From IMG/VR virus record IMGVR_UViG_3300033996_000957, positions 1 through 64,000 of that record: DNA of 64,000 nt. One strand, written 5' to 3'. Below are positions 34,711 through 44,436 of the stretch, piece after piece (position 1 is the first letter of the stretch; each line of letters begins with the position of its first letter). Origin of the DNA: a virus. The translations under genes and the position numbers were made by a program. The notes beneath the pieces are model-generated. The model saw nothing but the letters and a program-made list of their open reading frames with translations, was not told the origin of the DNA and ran no database searches.

Positions 34711-35856
34711 ATGAGACTTAAATTAAAAAATACGCCAGAACAAGTAGAGCTAATCAAAAAGGTTGGTTCTCGCAATGTTGTTGAGTCCGCTGAAGCTATG
34801 GAAGCTTTGGCCGCTTTCGTTGGACCAGTTATCCAAAAGGTACTCGCTCAAGCTGGTACTGCCGGTATGATCTATAGAGATATGGAGTTTAATGAGGATG
34901 ATAGTCCTTCTTATCCTCTTGACCTTTATTACAATGAGGCTGCTGGTCTAGTTTCCGTTTGGTCACAAAATGTCGCTGGTGGTCTACCCACTAACTACAT
35001 GGATCAACCAGTTCAAGAGTTGAAGATCGCTACTTATCGTCTTGACTCTGCCGTTTCTTTCAACAAGAAGTATGCTCGCAAAGCTCGTCTTGACGTAGTT
35101 AGCGGAGCTTTGGATCGTATGGCTCAAGAGGTTCTTGTTAAGCAAGAGCGCAATGCGTGGGCTGTTATTCTAAAGGCTCTCGGTGCTGCTGCTACCTTGA
35201 ATGGTCGCTCAATTCCTTATTCAACCTCTGGAGCTTTGAAGCATCTTATCGCTCCAACTGGTGGTGCAAGAGCTTTTGATATGGGCTGCTTGAACGACTT
35301 GATTCTCCGCTTTAAGAGAATTAATGTTTCATTCGCTGGCGGCACTCCTTCTGATGCTTCTGCTCGCGGATTGACTGATCTCTTCATTAGCCCTGAAATC
35401 AAGGCTAAGATCCGCGCTTTCTCATTTAATCCTCTTTTCGGAACTTCTTCTACTACTCAAACTCAATTGTCTGAAGATGTCCGCACTGAGATTTATAGAG
35501 GTGGCGGAATGGAGAGCTTGTTCGGTATTAACATTATCGAACTAGTCGAACTCGGTAAGAACCAAAAGTATAACACTCTATTTGATTCATTTGACGTAAC
35601 CACTTATCCTGACATCAATGGAGCAAATGCTATTACCTTCGCCACTGCTTCTCATGACCTCTCAATCGGTCTTGACTTGAGCCGCGATGCCTTCATTCGC
35701 CCTGTCGCTACTAACGCTGAGAGCGGTGGTCAACTCACTGTTCTCCCTGATGACCAATTTATCTCTCGCGCAGAGAAGACTGGTTTCTATGGCTTCCTAG
35801 AGGAAGGTCGCATTTGTGTTGACGCTCGCGCAATCGGTGGCGTTATCACCAACTAA
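34711..35856 (+). CDS. Major capsid protein (HK97-fold type)
   Basis: A 381-residue protein after protease and decoration genes. Codon use is the most biased toward favoured codons in the window, as expected for the most abundant virion protein. The helical N-terminus, VIQKVLAQAGTAGMIYRDME, then the E-loop-like region with YNEAAGLVSVWSQ and the beta-rich C-terminal third are consistent with an HK97 fold. A strong terminator follows, as is common for capsid genes. Confidence 0.85.
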   Translation: MRLKLKNTPEQVELIKKVGSRNVVESAEAMEALAAFVGPVIQKVLAQAGTAGMIYRDMEFNEDDSPSYPLDLYYNEAAGLVSVWSQNVAGGLPTNYMDQPVQELKIATYRLDSAVSFNKKYARKARLDVVSGALDRMAQEVLVKQERNAWAVILKALGAAATLNGRSIPYSTSGALKHLIAPTGGARAFDMGCLNDLILRFKRINVSFAGGTPSDASARGLTDLFISPEIKAKIRAFSFNPLFGTSSTTQTQLSEDVRTEIYRGGGMESLFGINIIELVELGKNQKYNTLFDSFDVTTYPDINGANAITFATASHDLSIGLDLSRDAFIRPVATNAESGGQLTVLPDDQFISRAEKTGFYGFLEEGRICVDARAIGGVITN

Positions 35857-35877
35857 TTAAAACTTCTTTAGTTTTAA

Positions 35878-35905
35878 CCCCGGAGGCAACCCTCCGGGGT
35901 TTTTT
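35878..35905 (+). terminator. Rho-independent terminator after the capsid gene
   Basis: CCCCGGAGG (35878-35886) pairs with CCTCCGGGG (35891-35899), then TTTTTT. Confidence 0.92.
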
Positions 35906-35941
35906 ATTTTATATTTTTGTTTATATACATTAGTATATGGT

Positions 35942-36298
35942 ATGGCTAAAAAGAAGAAGCAAAATTTAGAAGAGCTAAGTCAGACTCATGCCAAGATCGA
36001 AGAAAAGGAGTATCAAACTCTTGATCAGATTCTTGGCGACTCTGGATCAGATAAGTATGGTACTTTTAATGAAGACGAATATTGGAGTCAGCTAAACGCA
36101 ATGACTAAAAGCGATCTTCAAAATCATGCTCTCAAAATGAATCTCATTCCCATTGATAACATGAAGATGTTGAGAGAACGATTATTGAATGAATTTCGCA
36201 GACACAATAACTCTTATTTAAAAGTATCTACAAATAAAAGAGTTACTGATACTAGTGTTTCTGATATTGCAAAGCGAATTTTAGCCGAAGGAAGATAA
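35942..36298 (+). CDS. Basic protein with SAP-like helices
   Basis: A 118-residue protein with a Lys-rich N-terminus. MTKSDLQNHALKMNLIPIDN, then MKMLRERLLNEFRRHN resembles a SAP-type helix-hinge-helix (LxxHAxxxgLiP). Similar small proteins follow capsid genes in other phages. A DNA-binding or head-completion role is possible. Confidence 0.6.
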   Translation: MAKKKKQNLEELSQTHAKIEEKEYQTLDQILGDSGSDKYGTFNEDEYWSQLNAMTKSDLQNHALKMNLIPIDNMKMLRERLLNEFRRHNNSYLKVSTNKRVTDTSVSDIAKRILAEGR

Positions 36299-36307
36299 TA
36301 CAAATAT

Positions 36308-36532
36308 ATGGAACAGACTAATCAACAGCAACCACAGCAACCTCCATCCGTCAAAGACTTGCCAGATCCTACTGCACAAGTTGCGCTAAACACTTTTGTA
36401 GGTCTAGCTCGTCAAAGCAGATTGAGTTATGATGAGCATGTATATCTTGATAAGTGTACCGCTGCTCTTCAAGCCGCAATTAATGGGGCAAAGGGTCCAG
36501 AAATCCCTCCATTCCCAAAGATGCAGGTCTAA
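36308..36532 (+). CDS. Small Gln/Pro-rich protein
   Basis: A 74-residue protein with a disordered Gln/Pro N-terminus (MEQTNQQQPQQPPSVKDLPD) and a short helical domain (YDEHVYLDKCTAALQAAING). The function is unknown. A terminator separates it from the first fibre gene. Confidence 0.55.
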   Translation: MEQTNQQQPQQPPSVKDLPDPTAQVALNTFVGLARQSRLSYDEHVYLDKCTAALQAAINGAKGPEIPPFPKMQV

Positions 36533-36562
36533 AATATTAGATCAAAATATTAGAAACGCAAT

Positions 36563-36600
36563 CTTTAGCTCTCGATTTTTAGGGGGCTAAAGATTTTTTT
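36563..36600 (+). terminator. Rho-independent terminator
   Basis: CTTTAGC pairs with GCTAAAG around a T-rich loop with extra G-C pairs, then ATTTTTTT. Confidence 0.75.
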
Positions 36601-36618
36601 GTGTAAATAATAATAAGG
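36600..36618 (+). promoter_or_regulatory. Candidate late promoter of the fibre genes
   Basis: TGTGTAAATAATAATAAGG lies between a terminator and the first fibre ATG at 36633. Confidence 0.55.
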
Positions 36619-36632
36619 TATAAGGTTTTAAA

Positions 36633-39600
36633 ATGGCGCAATTTGCTATAGATGAATTATTCGCTACGGGCGTTCAGATATCTGGTTTTATATTTGACCG
36701 TTCGAATAGTATAGGAGCTAATGGCCAAGTCCTAACAGCTACGTCGTCTGGCGTAATGTGGCAAGCAGATTCAAGTAATGCTGATCTTGCTGCTTTAAGT
36801 GGGCAGATTGCTGCTACTGGAACGTTATTAAATAATAGAATTAATTCTTTAAGTGGATATGCGAATGATACTTTCCTATCAGGAAATGGTATTACTAATT
36901 ATGTTCCTCGTTGGAATGGGAGCAAGTTATTAATTACTGGAAGTATATATGATAATGGTACAAATGTTGGAATAGGTACTATTAGTCCAACAACCCTTTT
37001 GTCTGTTGGTGGTGCAGGTTCTACTTCTGCGGCAAGTGGCTTGACTTTTGGTGGAGATTCTACTGCAAATTTATACAGATCAGCAGCGGGGGCTTTAAAA
37101 ATAGATGGTAGTTTAGGTATTGGCATTAACCCAGTTCAAAAATTTCAAGTTGATGGAACCGTTGGTAATCCTGCTTCTGTAGGCACAACTCAAAGCGGTA
37201 TATTTAGAATTAGTAATACCACGGATAATGCAGTAATAGATTTTGGTATCAGAGGAGGAGGTTTAGGTGGATGGATACAATCAACTGATGAAACTAGTTT
37301 ATCTGCAACTTATCCACTTTTATTAAATCCAAATGGCGGCTATGTTGGAATAGGCATAACTACTCCATCGGGTCAATTGCATTTAAGAAATATGGGATTT
37401 ACCGCCCAATCAGGAATTCCCGATACAAACTCATATCCAAATGCTACTGGAGTTTTTGGTTTAGTTTTCGATCATAATACATATACAAATGGTCAATATA
37501 GACATAGATTCATAAAAGTAGATCGCTCCTCAAATATTCCTTTATACTTACAACAAGCGGGAGGCACTGCTAATCAATACATAAATCTAGTAAGATTTGG
37601 AGCGCACTCTCAGTCTTCTGATACTTTTGAAGTATTTGGTGATTCAAAAATAAATGGCACTACCAATATAACCTCAAATTTATTAGTTAGTGGAAACGCA
37701 GGAATTGGAATAGGTAACCCCGGTTATAAATTAGATGTAATTGGATCAGTAAGAGCAAGCGGAGAATTAATTAGCGAAGGAAATAACTCTAGACTTTCTT
37801 TGTTTAGAAATAATGGAATAAATTATTTTGATTGGGCAAGTGGTCAAAGTTTATATTTTAGTACTCAGACTTCTGTTGGTGGTGGCGGAAGAAGTACTTT
37901 AATGAGTATAACTTCTGGAGGAAATGTAGGAATAGGTACAGTTACTCCAAATGGTAGATTACATGTTGTAAGTCCTGATAGTACATATGCTTTTTCTGTG
38001 GCAGGTGCAACTAAAGGAGTAAGATTTAATCTCAACTCTGCTGGCACTTATATACAGGGCGTAGATAATACTTTATCTAGCTCTTATCAAAGTTTAATAT
38101 TAGGTGGTTCAGATTTATACTTTCAAACAAATGGTCTAACTAATGCCGTTTATATTGATCCTAGTGGTGACGTAGGCATAAATACGACTTCGCCTACTTC
38201 TAAATTACATGTAGTAGAAACTACTGCAACAGGAACAAGAATTCAATTAGGTACTTCTTCTGAAAGTGCTTTGATGAATTCGGGTTCTACAAATGATTTA
38301 TTAATTTTAAATGCTCCTTATGGCGTTAATTCAGCGACAACTTCTAATATTGGAGCAAAATGGGGTATTAAATTTATTGGAGCGGTCGATTCTCTTTCAA
38401 ATAGCTTAGGGAAAACTTCAGCAATTTATGCTGTCAGCGAAGATACTTTGGGTTACAATAGAGGCACAAGTTTAGCATTTTATACAAATCAACTCAATGA
38501 CCAAACTTATGCTGAAAGAATGCGTATTTACCATAATGGTAATATTGGTATAGGAACAACTGCTCCAGAACAAAAATTACATATTGCATCTTCTGCTGCT
38601 TTTGCTGCTATAAAATTTTCAAATAGCACTAATAGTGCCGGTATAATAAGTTATTCCGCTGATAATCTTTATTTTTATACATCAAATACGCAACGTTTAA
38701 CAATAGATACAAATGGTAATGTTGGTATCGGCACAACTAATCCACTTAGAAAACTTCATATCACTTCAAGCGACAACCAATTGGTATTTATTTCTGGATC
38801 AACTGCTGGTACTTGGATGGATTTCCAAAGCAGTACAAGTAATTTATGGTCCGCTGGTGCAGATGGCACAAATGGATTTGCTATTTTCAATAGAACCACT
38901 AACGCTAATGCTGTTACTGTAGCAAATGGTGGAAATGTTGGAATAGGAACAACTAATCCTACCGTAAAATTACATATAATAAATAGCGGTACAGTATCAA
39001 GCATTGCTACAGTCAGATTAGTAGGGAGTACAGGAAATAATGCTGGTTCTCAAATTGAATTTTATAAAGCACAAACTCCAGAAGCCAGCATCGGGTTGGC
39101 ATCTGCTGTCACCGGAGGTCTTTCTGATGATTTGATTTTACTTTCAGCTAATCCTAATTCTATTGTTCTTTCTGCTGGTGCTAGTGGTATATCTGTATTT
39201 AAGGCTGATGGCAAAGTTGGAATTGGAACTATAAATCCACAAACACTTCTTTCTCTTGGTGGACTTGGATCAACTTCAGCAGCAAGCGGATTAACTTTTG
39301 GAGGAGACGCTCAGGCAAATTTATATAGATCCGCTGAAGACACAATTAAAACAGATGGTTCTTTAGTAGTCACTTCAAATGGAACTTTTGCTGGTAATGT
39401 TGGTATAGGCACAACTGGCCCACTTACTGCTTTAGACGTAAGAGGTAGAGCTAGAGTTCAAAATAATACTGCTGGTACTGCATTTTATGTTCAACAAGAT
39501 GATGGTTCAAACGATGTTGTAGAATTTTATAGAAATACTACTTCTAATTTTATATTAAAAAGTAATGGAAATGTTGGAATAGGATTATCAAATCCCGCAG

Positions 39601-42600
39601 TTAAGCTAGATGTTTCCGGTGGAAACGCTAGATTTTCTGATTATATAATTGTTGGTGAAGATTTAGCTTATCCTTCGAATACGGGTAGTGCTTATTTAGG
39701 GTATACCGCAAACACAGCTTTTGCTCCACAATCCAATTTAGAATTAATAGATGCACTATCTAATGCTATTGGTGTCAATGATCCATTAAGATTTAAAACT
39801 ACTCTTAGCGGTCAGTATTTTTCTGGTGATAACTGGTATGCAGATCCAGCACCTTTGTCATATCGTAATTTATTGGATGGTAATGCGACATCTTATTTAG
39901 ATGTAGTAACTTCTTCAGAATATTCTGTTGGAATTTCTGGAAAAAGGTTCGTTGTAGATTTAGCAGATTATTACAGAAGACCAAATTTTATACTTTTAAA
40001 TACTGATTGGAGTCAAAACTGGTGGGGATTCAAATTAAATGTTGAAAATAGTAATGACTTAGTAAATTGGACCAATTGCATAACAGAACAAAATTTCCCT
40101 ACTAATAATACAAGGGGAACAATTGCTTTAAGTGTTGCTAATTCAATTCAGGCGGGTGGTATTTCAAGATATTTTAGATTTTCTTTTGTAGCAAATCAAG
40201 CTATCTCTGCTGGTGCATTAAGAGTAAATAAAATTAGATCTTTAGGAAATCAAAACTATAGCTCTGTTATTCCTGTCTCTACTTCTTCTACTGGTCATTT
40301 AATTGCTTCTGTTGGAATTATTTCTCCAACTATTACTTCTTTAAGCGGAAATCTCGCTACCACAGGTTCAACCCTTGATTCTAAGATCAACTCTCTGAGC
40401 GGTTATTCCAACGCGAACTTTGCGACGATCCTTAACCTAGCTGCAACTGGTTCGGTCCTTGATACGAAGATTAACTCTCTGAGCGGTTACGCAGGTAACA
40501 CTTTCCTTTCTGGAGTCGGAGTATCCAACTACGTCCCTCGCTGGAGCGGCACTAAACAATTGGTTACAGGTAGTATTTATGACAACGGCACAGGTGTCGG
40601 AATAGGCACTACAAATCCTGCTGTAAATTTTGAAGTTTTGGGCGCATCCGAAACAGCGGGTACTATTCGTATAAATGGCGGAAAAGTAAATGTTCTTGCT
40701 GTTGGAGAAATTAATTCTGCATTGGAATTTGCACAAAGAGATCTTTCTATTAGCGGTATTGTAGCTGGTAAAATAGCAAGTATATCAGAATTTTCTAATG
40801 GAGCCTATGCTGGTTTGGGATTTTACACTGCCAAACAAAGTAGAACGCCGGAATTACAAGAAGCTGTAAGAATAAATTACGATGGCAATGTTGGTATAGG
40901 AACAACAAATCCCGCACAAAAATTAGAAGTTAGTGGAAACATAAAGCTAACAGATGGTGGATATATTTATGGAGACACTACTGCGCCTTATTTAAGATTA
41001 AATCAAGCAAATGGAACGTATTTGGCATACAGCACGACATCTGTTCTAGCGTTATTAGGCAGCGTTACTACTTTAAGTGCTGGTTCAAATTATCTTGGAT
41101 TAATAACAAATGGTTCAGAACGCTTCCGCATTTCTTCCAATGGTAATGTTGGCATAGGAACTACGAATCCTGTATCTGCATTACATATATATTCTGGAAA
41201 TGGCACTTCTCAAATATTTAATCAACTTCAATTAACTAATATGGGTACGCCTAATCAAGGCGACATAGTAGGCATCGGTTTTGCAGCAGGAGAATCTACT
41301 GTATATGGAGTCAAAGGTTCAGTTGGTTTTGTAAGAACTAATAACTACGGAAGAGGAGCTTTAACATTTTATACAAATAACACTGCTGGTACTGAATCTG
41401 TTTCTACCGCTAACGAAAGAGTCAGAATTCAGGCTGACGGAAATGTTGGAATTGGTACAAATGTTACTCCATTAAAATTAAATGTCAGCGGCAGTATTTA
41501 TATGGCTGCTGGAAGTGGATCTGCTATTAGTTGGGCTAATGATATTTCTTCTCAGTATCTAAAATATGATTCTGTAATTGACGGAATGATTTTAAGCAGT
41601 TGGAATCATACAACATTTCATACTCAACAAACAGAAAGAGTAAGAATTACATCTGATGGTAAATTAGGAATAGGTACGAATATTCCAACAACTCTTTTAT
41701 CAGTTGGTGGTGTCGGTTCAACATCAGCAGCAAGTGGGTTAACTTTTGGAGGCGATGCTCAAGTAAATTTATATCGCGCTTCTGAAGATCTTCTTAAAAC
41801 AGATGCCGCTTTTACTGCTGCTTCTTTGTCGTCTTCTTCTTATATATATGCTGCTTCGTATTTACAAACTGCTCTTGGTGAAATTTATGGAGGGGCACCT
41901 TATGGAACTTTGAGTGTATTTGTTGGGAATGTAGCTCAAAATGCTTGGGAAACCGCTCTGTACATTGGAAGAGGCTCTTATGTAGGAATAGGTACAACAC
42001 AACCAACCGGAAAGCTTCATGTAGTTTCTTCTGTCGCTGGAGAAACCGTTTTAAGAGCAGATGGAACTAATGGTACTCTTTTCTCAGTCACTGATGATTT
42101 AAGTGACTCTTTGATGTCGGTTAATAATTCTGCTGGTCTTCCAGTTTTTGAAGTATTCGCTGACGATAGAGTTGTCGCAGGGCAATATGGAAGCGGCGAT
42201 TTTGTTCTTGTTAATAATAAAGTTGGAATTGGCAACACTAATCCTTCATTTAAACTAGATGTAAATGGTTCACTAGGAATAAATGCTTCAACTTCTGATA
42301 CTAACTGGCCTTTTGTAGTTTCAGATAATTCTTCTTCTGGAAGCAGATATGGATTAAATAAAGTAGGTTCAATGGGCTTTAATTACGCAGACGCTTATGC
42401 TCAATTACAATTACTAGGAGCAAATGGAGCTTATATTGACTTTACAAATTCTGTTGGAGGAGATTCTAATGCTAGATTAATTTATTATGCTGGTAATAGA
42501 TTAGACCTTACTTATGGATTTGTAACTAAAGGAACTATTTCATTAAACTCTAATGGTATAGGAATTGGAACTACTTCACCAGTCGTTGCACTAGACGTTG

Positions 42601-44432
42601 TAGGACCAATTGGAAGCTTCCCAATCGCAGCAGGTACAACTGCAACAGGAGTCAACTTAAGACTAAGAAATAGTGATTCCAATTTAGTATTAGATATTGG
42701 CGGCAACGGCGGAAATGGAAATTGGTTACAATCTACAAGTCGTGTAGATTTATCTTTAGGTTATCCATTACTATTAAATCCAAATGGTGGTAATGTTGGT
42801 ATTGGAACAACGGCTCCAAGTTATAAATTAGATGTACAAAAAACATCTGATGGTACTATTGGATATTTTAGAAGAATTGGAGCTACAATTAATCCAGCAT
42901 TAGCTATATATGCTAATGAAAGCAGTAATACTGTAGGATTAAATACAGATTATGCAGGGGCAGTATCTCCAGCGATTACATTTTCAATTGCATCATCTGA
43001 AAAAGTAAGAATAGCTAATGATGGTAATGTTGGTATTGGCACTATCGCTCCAACTGGAGTTTTAACAATCCATTCAAATGGAACTCAATTAAGGCTCCAA
43101 ACTGCAAGTGGTCCCGGAGCTTACTTCGCAAACATTTCTTCTATATATGATGCGACTCATCCATTTACAATTGCAGTAGCTAATAATAGTGCAAGTGCTA
43201 CAGAGTTTTTTGGAATTTATGCTGATGGAGGCGGAGCAAATAATAGAGCAGTTTTCCCAAATGGAAATGTAGGAATTGGATTAACTAATCCTTCTGCTAA
43301 ACTTCATGTTACTGGCTCTAATGGAGATGAGGTCCAAATTGGTACGATTGGATCTGCTCAAATAGTTGGCGGTAGAACGGGTGGTTCATTTTCAATATTA
43401 ACAAAATCAACTAGTAATGGAAATCTAATACTAGCAGCAAACGCTGCCATGTATCTTAGAACAAACACTTCTAATGAAAGTCTCTACATCGCAGCAAATG
43501 GAAATGTCGGTATAGGTACGACTAATCCTGATAAAAAATTAGTAGTAATTGGAACCGCTTATATTTCTGGACTGTTAGATGTAAGTTCAGCAGGGGCTAC
43601 ATCAAATACAGAAGGAATAAGATTTGGCGGAGATAGTGAAGCTAATCTTTATAGAAGCGCAACAGACACATTAAAGACAGATGGCAGTTTAGTAGTCAAT
43701 GGTAATTTCAGTACTAATACTGTTACTGTTACTACCTTAAATATAAATGCAGGATTATTACCCGGCATTCCTGCTGGATCTACTATTACTGGATTTACTT
43801 ATGCTGTCAATAATGGAAACGTTTCACAAATTAATTTTGTAGAAACACGTTTTGCAACAGGAGGAGACTGGACAACTGCCAGCACGAAGATTCAAAAGCG
43901 TACAGATGTAACAAATCAAGCTTACATTGAATTTAACCCAAGCGGCTCGCTTTATGGAATGGCTTTTGGGGTTGGAGTCGGAAACACAGAAGCAATGAGA
44001 ATAGCCTCCAATGGAACAATTGGAATAGGCATTACAAGTACTTCTTATAAATTACAAGTTAATGGCAGCTTCGCTGCTACAACAAAGAGCTTCGATATAG
44101 TTCACCCAACGGTTTCTGGCAAGAGACTAACCTATGCCTCTCTAGAAGGTCCAGAAAATGGCGTTTATTACAGAGGTCAAAACAATAACAATGAAATAGA
44201 TCTACCTCATTATTGGTCAGGTTTGGTTCATGATGATTCTATTACTGTTAATTTAACAGCAGTAGGAAAGCGTAAAGACGGGAAAATAAGAAACTATAGT
44301 GTAGATCAAATAGGGCACAACAAAGTGTACATTTATACAGATAGTGATGATAATATATATAATTATTACTATACAATTTTTGCAGAACGTAAGGATGTTT
44401 CTAAACTTGTAATCGAAAGGGATATGGAATAA
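36633..44432 (+). CDS. Giant tail-fibre-like protein 1 with C-terminal chaperone-like domain
   Basis: 2599 residues. By eye about 25 copies of the xGNVGIGTTNPxxKLxV beta-turn motif are spread along it, the pattern of trimeric fibres of cyanophages and other large phages. A GSTSAASGLTFGGD...LYRSAEDTIKTDGS block recurs at least four times. A discoidin-like insert lies at about residues 1050-1210 (NLLDGNATSYLDVVTSSEYS). The end carries RLTYASLEGPENGVYYRG and LPHYWSGLVHDDSITVNLT, a terminal domain seen on such proteins and probably an assembly or chaperone module. It is likely host-binding. Confidence 0.8.
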   Translation: MAQFAIDELFATGVQISGFIFDRSNSIGANGQVLTATSSGVMWQADSSNADLAALSGQIAATGTLLNNRINSLSGYANDTFLSGNGITNYVPRWNGSKLLITGSIYDNGTNVGIGTISPTTLLSVGGAGSTSAASGLTFGGDSTANLYRSAAGALKIDGSLGIGINPVQKFQVDGTVGNPASVGTTQSGIFRISNTTDNAVIDFGIRGGGLGGWIQSTDETSLSATYPLLLNPNGGYVGIGITTPSGQLHLRNMGFTAQSGIPDTNSYPNATGVFGLVFDHNTYTNGQYRHRFIKVDRSSNIPLYLQQAGGTANQYINLVRFGAHSQSSDTFEVFGDSKINGTTNITSNLLVSGNAGIGIGNPGYKLDVIGSVRASGELISEGNNSRLSLFRNNGINYFDWASGQSLYFSTQTSVGGGGRSTLMSITSGGNVGIGTVTPNGRLHVVSPDSTYAFSVAGATKGVRFNLNSAGTYIQGVDNTLSSSYQSLILGGSDLYFQTNGLTNAVYIDPSGDVGINTTSPTSKLHVVETTATGTRIQLGTSSESALMNSGSTNDLLILNAPYGVNSATTSNIGAKWGIKFIGAVDSLSNSLGKTSAIYAVSEDTLGYNRGTSLAFYTNQLNDQTYAERMRIYHNGNIGIGTTAPEQKLHIASSAAFAAIKFSNSTNSAGIISYSADNLYFYTSNTQRLTIDTNGNVGIGTTNPLRKLHITSSDNQLVFISGSTAGTWMDFQSSTSNLWSAGADGTNGFAIFNRTTNANAVTVANGGNVGIGTTNPTVKLHIINSGTVSSIATVRLVGSTGNNAGSQIEFYKAQTPEASIGLASAVTGGLSDDLILLSANPNSIVLSAGASGISVFKADGKVGIGTINPQTLLSLGGLGSTSAASGLTFGGDAQANLYRSAEDTIKTDGSLVVTSNGTFAGNVGIGTTGPLTALDVRGRARVQNNTAGTAFYVQQDDGSNDVVEFYRNTTSNFILKSNGNVGIGLSNPAVKLDVSGGNARFSDYIIVGEDLAYPSNTGSAYLGYTANTAFAPQSNLELIDALSNAIGVNDPLRFKTTLSGQYFSGDNWYADPAPLSYRNLLDGNATSYLDVVTSSEYSVGISGKRFVVDLADYYRRPNFILLNTDWSQNWWGFKLNVENSNDLVNWTNCITEQNFPTNNTRGTIALSVANSIQAGGISRYFRFSFVANQAISAGALRVNKIRSLGNQNYSSVIPVSTSSTGHLIASVGIISPTITSLSGNLATTGSTLDSKINSLSGYSNANFATILNLAATGSVLDTKINSLSGYAGNTFLSGVGVSNYVPRWSGTKQLVTGSIYDNGTGVGIGTTNPAVNFEVLGASETAGTIRINGGKVNVLAVGEINSALEFAQRDLSISGIVAGKIASISEFSNGAYAGLGFYTAKQSRTPELQEAVRINYDGNVGIGTTNPAQKLEVSGNIKLTDGGYIYGDTTAPYLRLNQANGTYLAYSTTSVLALLGSVTTLSAGSNYLGLITNGSERFRISSNGNVGIGTTNPVSALHIYSGNGTSQIFNQLQLTNMGTPNQGDIVGIGFAAGESTVYGVKGSVGFVRTNNYGRGALTFYTNNTAGTESVSTANERVRIQADGNVGIGTNVTPLKLNVSGSIYMAAGSGSAISWANDISSQYLKYDSVIDGMILSSWNHTTFHTQQTERVRITSDGKLGIGTNIPTTLLSVGGVGSTSAASGLTFGGDAQVNLYRASEDLLKTDAAFTAASLSSSSYIYAASYLQTALGEIYGGAPYGTLSVFVGNVAQNAWETALYIGRGSYVGIGTTQPTGKLHVVSSVAGETVLRADGTNGTLFSVTDDLSDSLMSVNNSAGLPVFEVFADDRVVAGQYGSGDFVLVNNKVGIGNTNPSFKLDVNGSLGINASTSDTNWPFVVSDNSSSGSRYGLNKVGSMGFNYADAYAQLQLLGANGAYIDFTNSVGGDSNARLIYYAGNRLDLTYGFVTKGTISLNSNGIGIGTTSPVVALDVVGPIGSFPIAAGTTATGVNLRLRNSDSNLVLDIGGNGGNGNWLQSTSRVDLSLGYPLLLNPNGGNVGIGTTAPSYKLDVQKTSDGTIGYFRRIGATINPALAIYANESSNTVGLNTDYAGAVSPAITFSIASSEKVRIANDGNVGIGTIAPTGVLTIHSNGTQLRLQTASGPGAYFANISSIYDATHPFTIAVANNSASATEFFGIYADGGGANNRAVFPNGNVGIGLTNPSAKLHVTGSNGDEVQIGTIGSAQIVGGRTGGSFSILTKSTSNGNLILAANAAMYLRTNTSNESLYIAANGNVGIGTTNPDKKLVVIGTAYISGLLDVSSAGATSNTEGIRFGGDSEANLYRSATDTLKTDGSLVVNGNFSTNTVTVTTLNINAGLLPGIPAGSTITGFTYAVNNGNVSQINFVETRFATGGDWTTASTKIQKRTDVTNQAYIEFNPSGSLYGMAFGVGVGNTEAMRIASNGTIGIGITSTSYKLQVNGSFAATTKSFDIVHPTVSGKRLTYASLEGPENGVYYRGQNNNNEIDLPHYWSGLVHDDSITVNLTAVGKRKDGKIRNYSVDQIGHNKVYIYTDSDDNIYNYYYTIFAERKDVSKLVIERDME

Positions 44433-44436
44433 AAAT

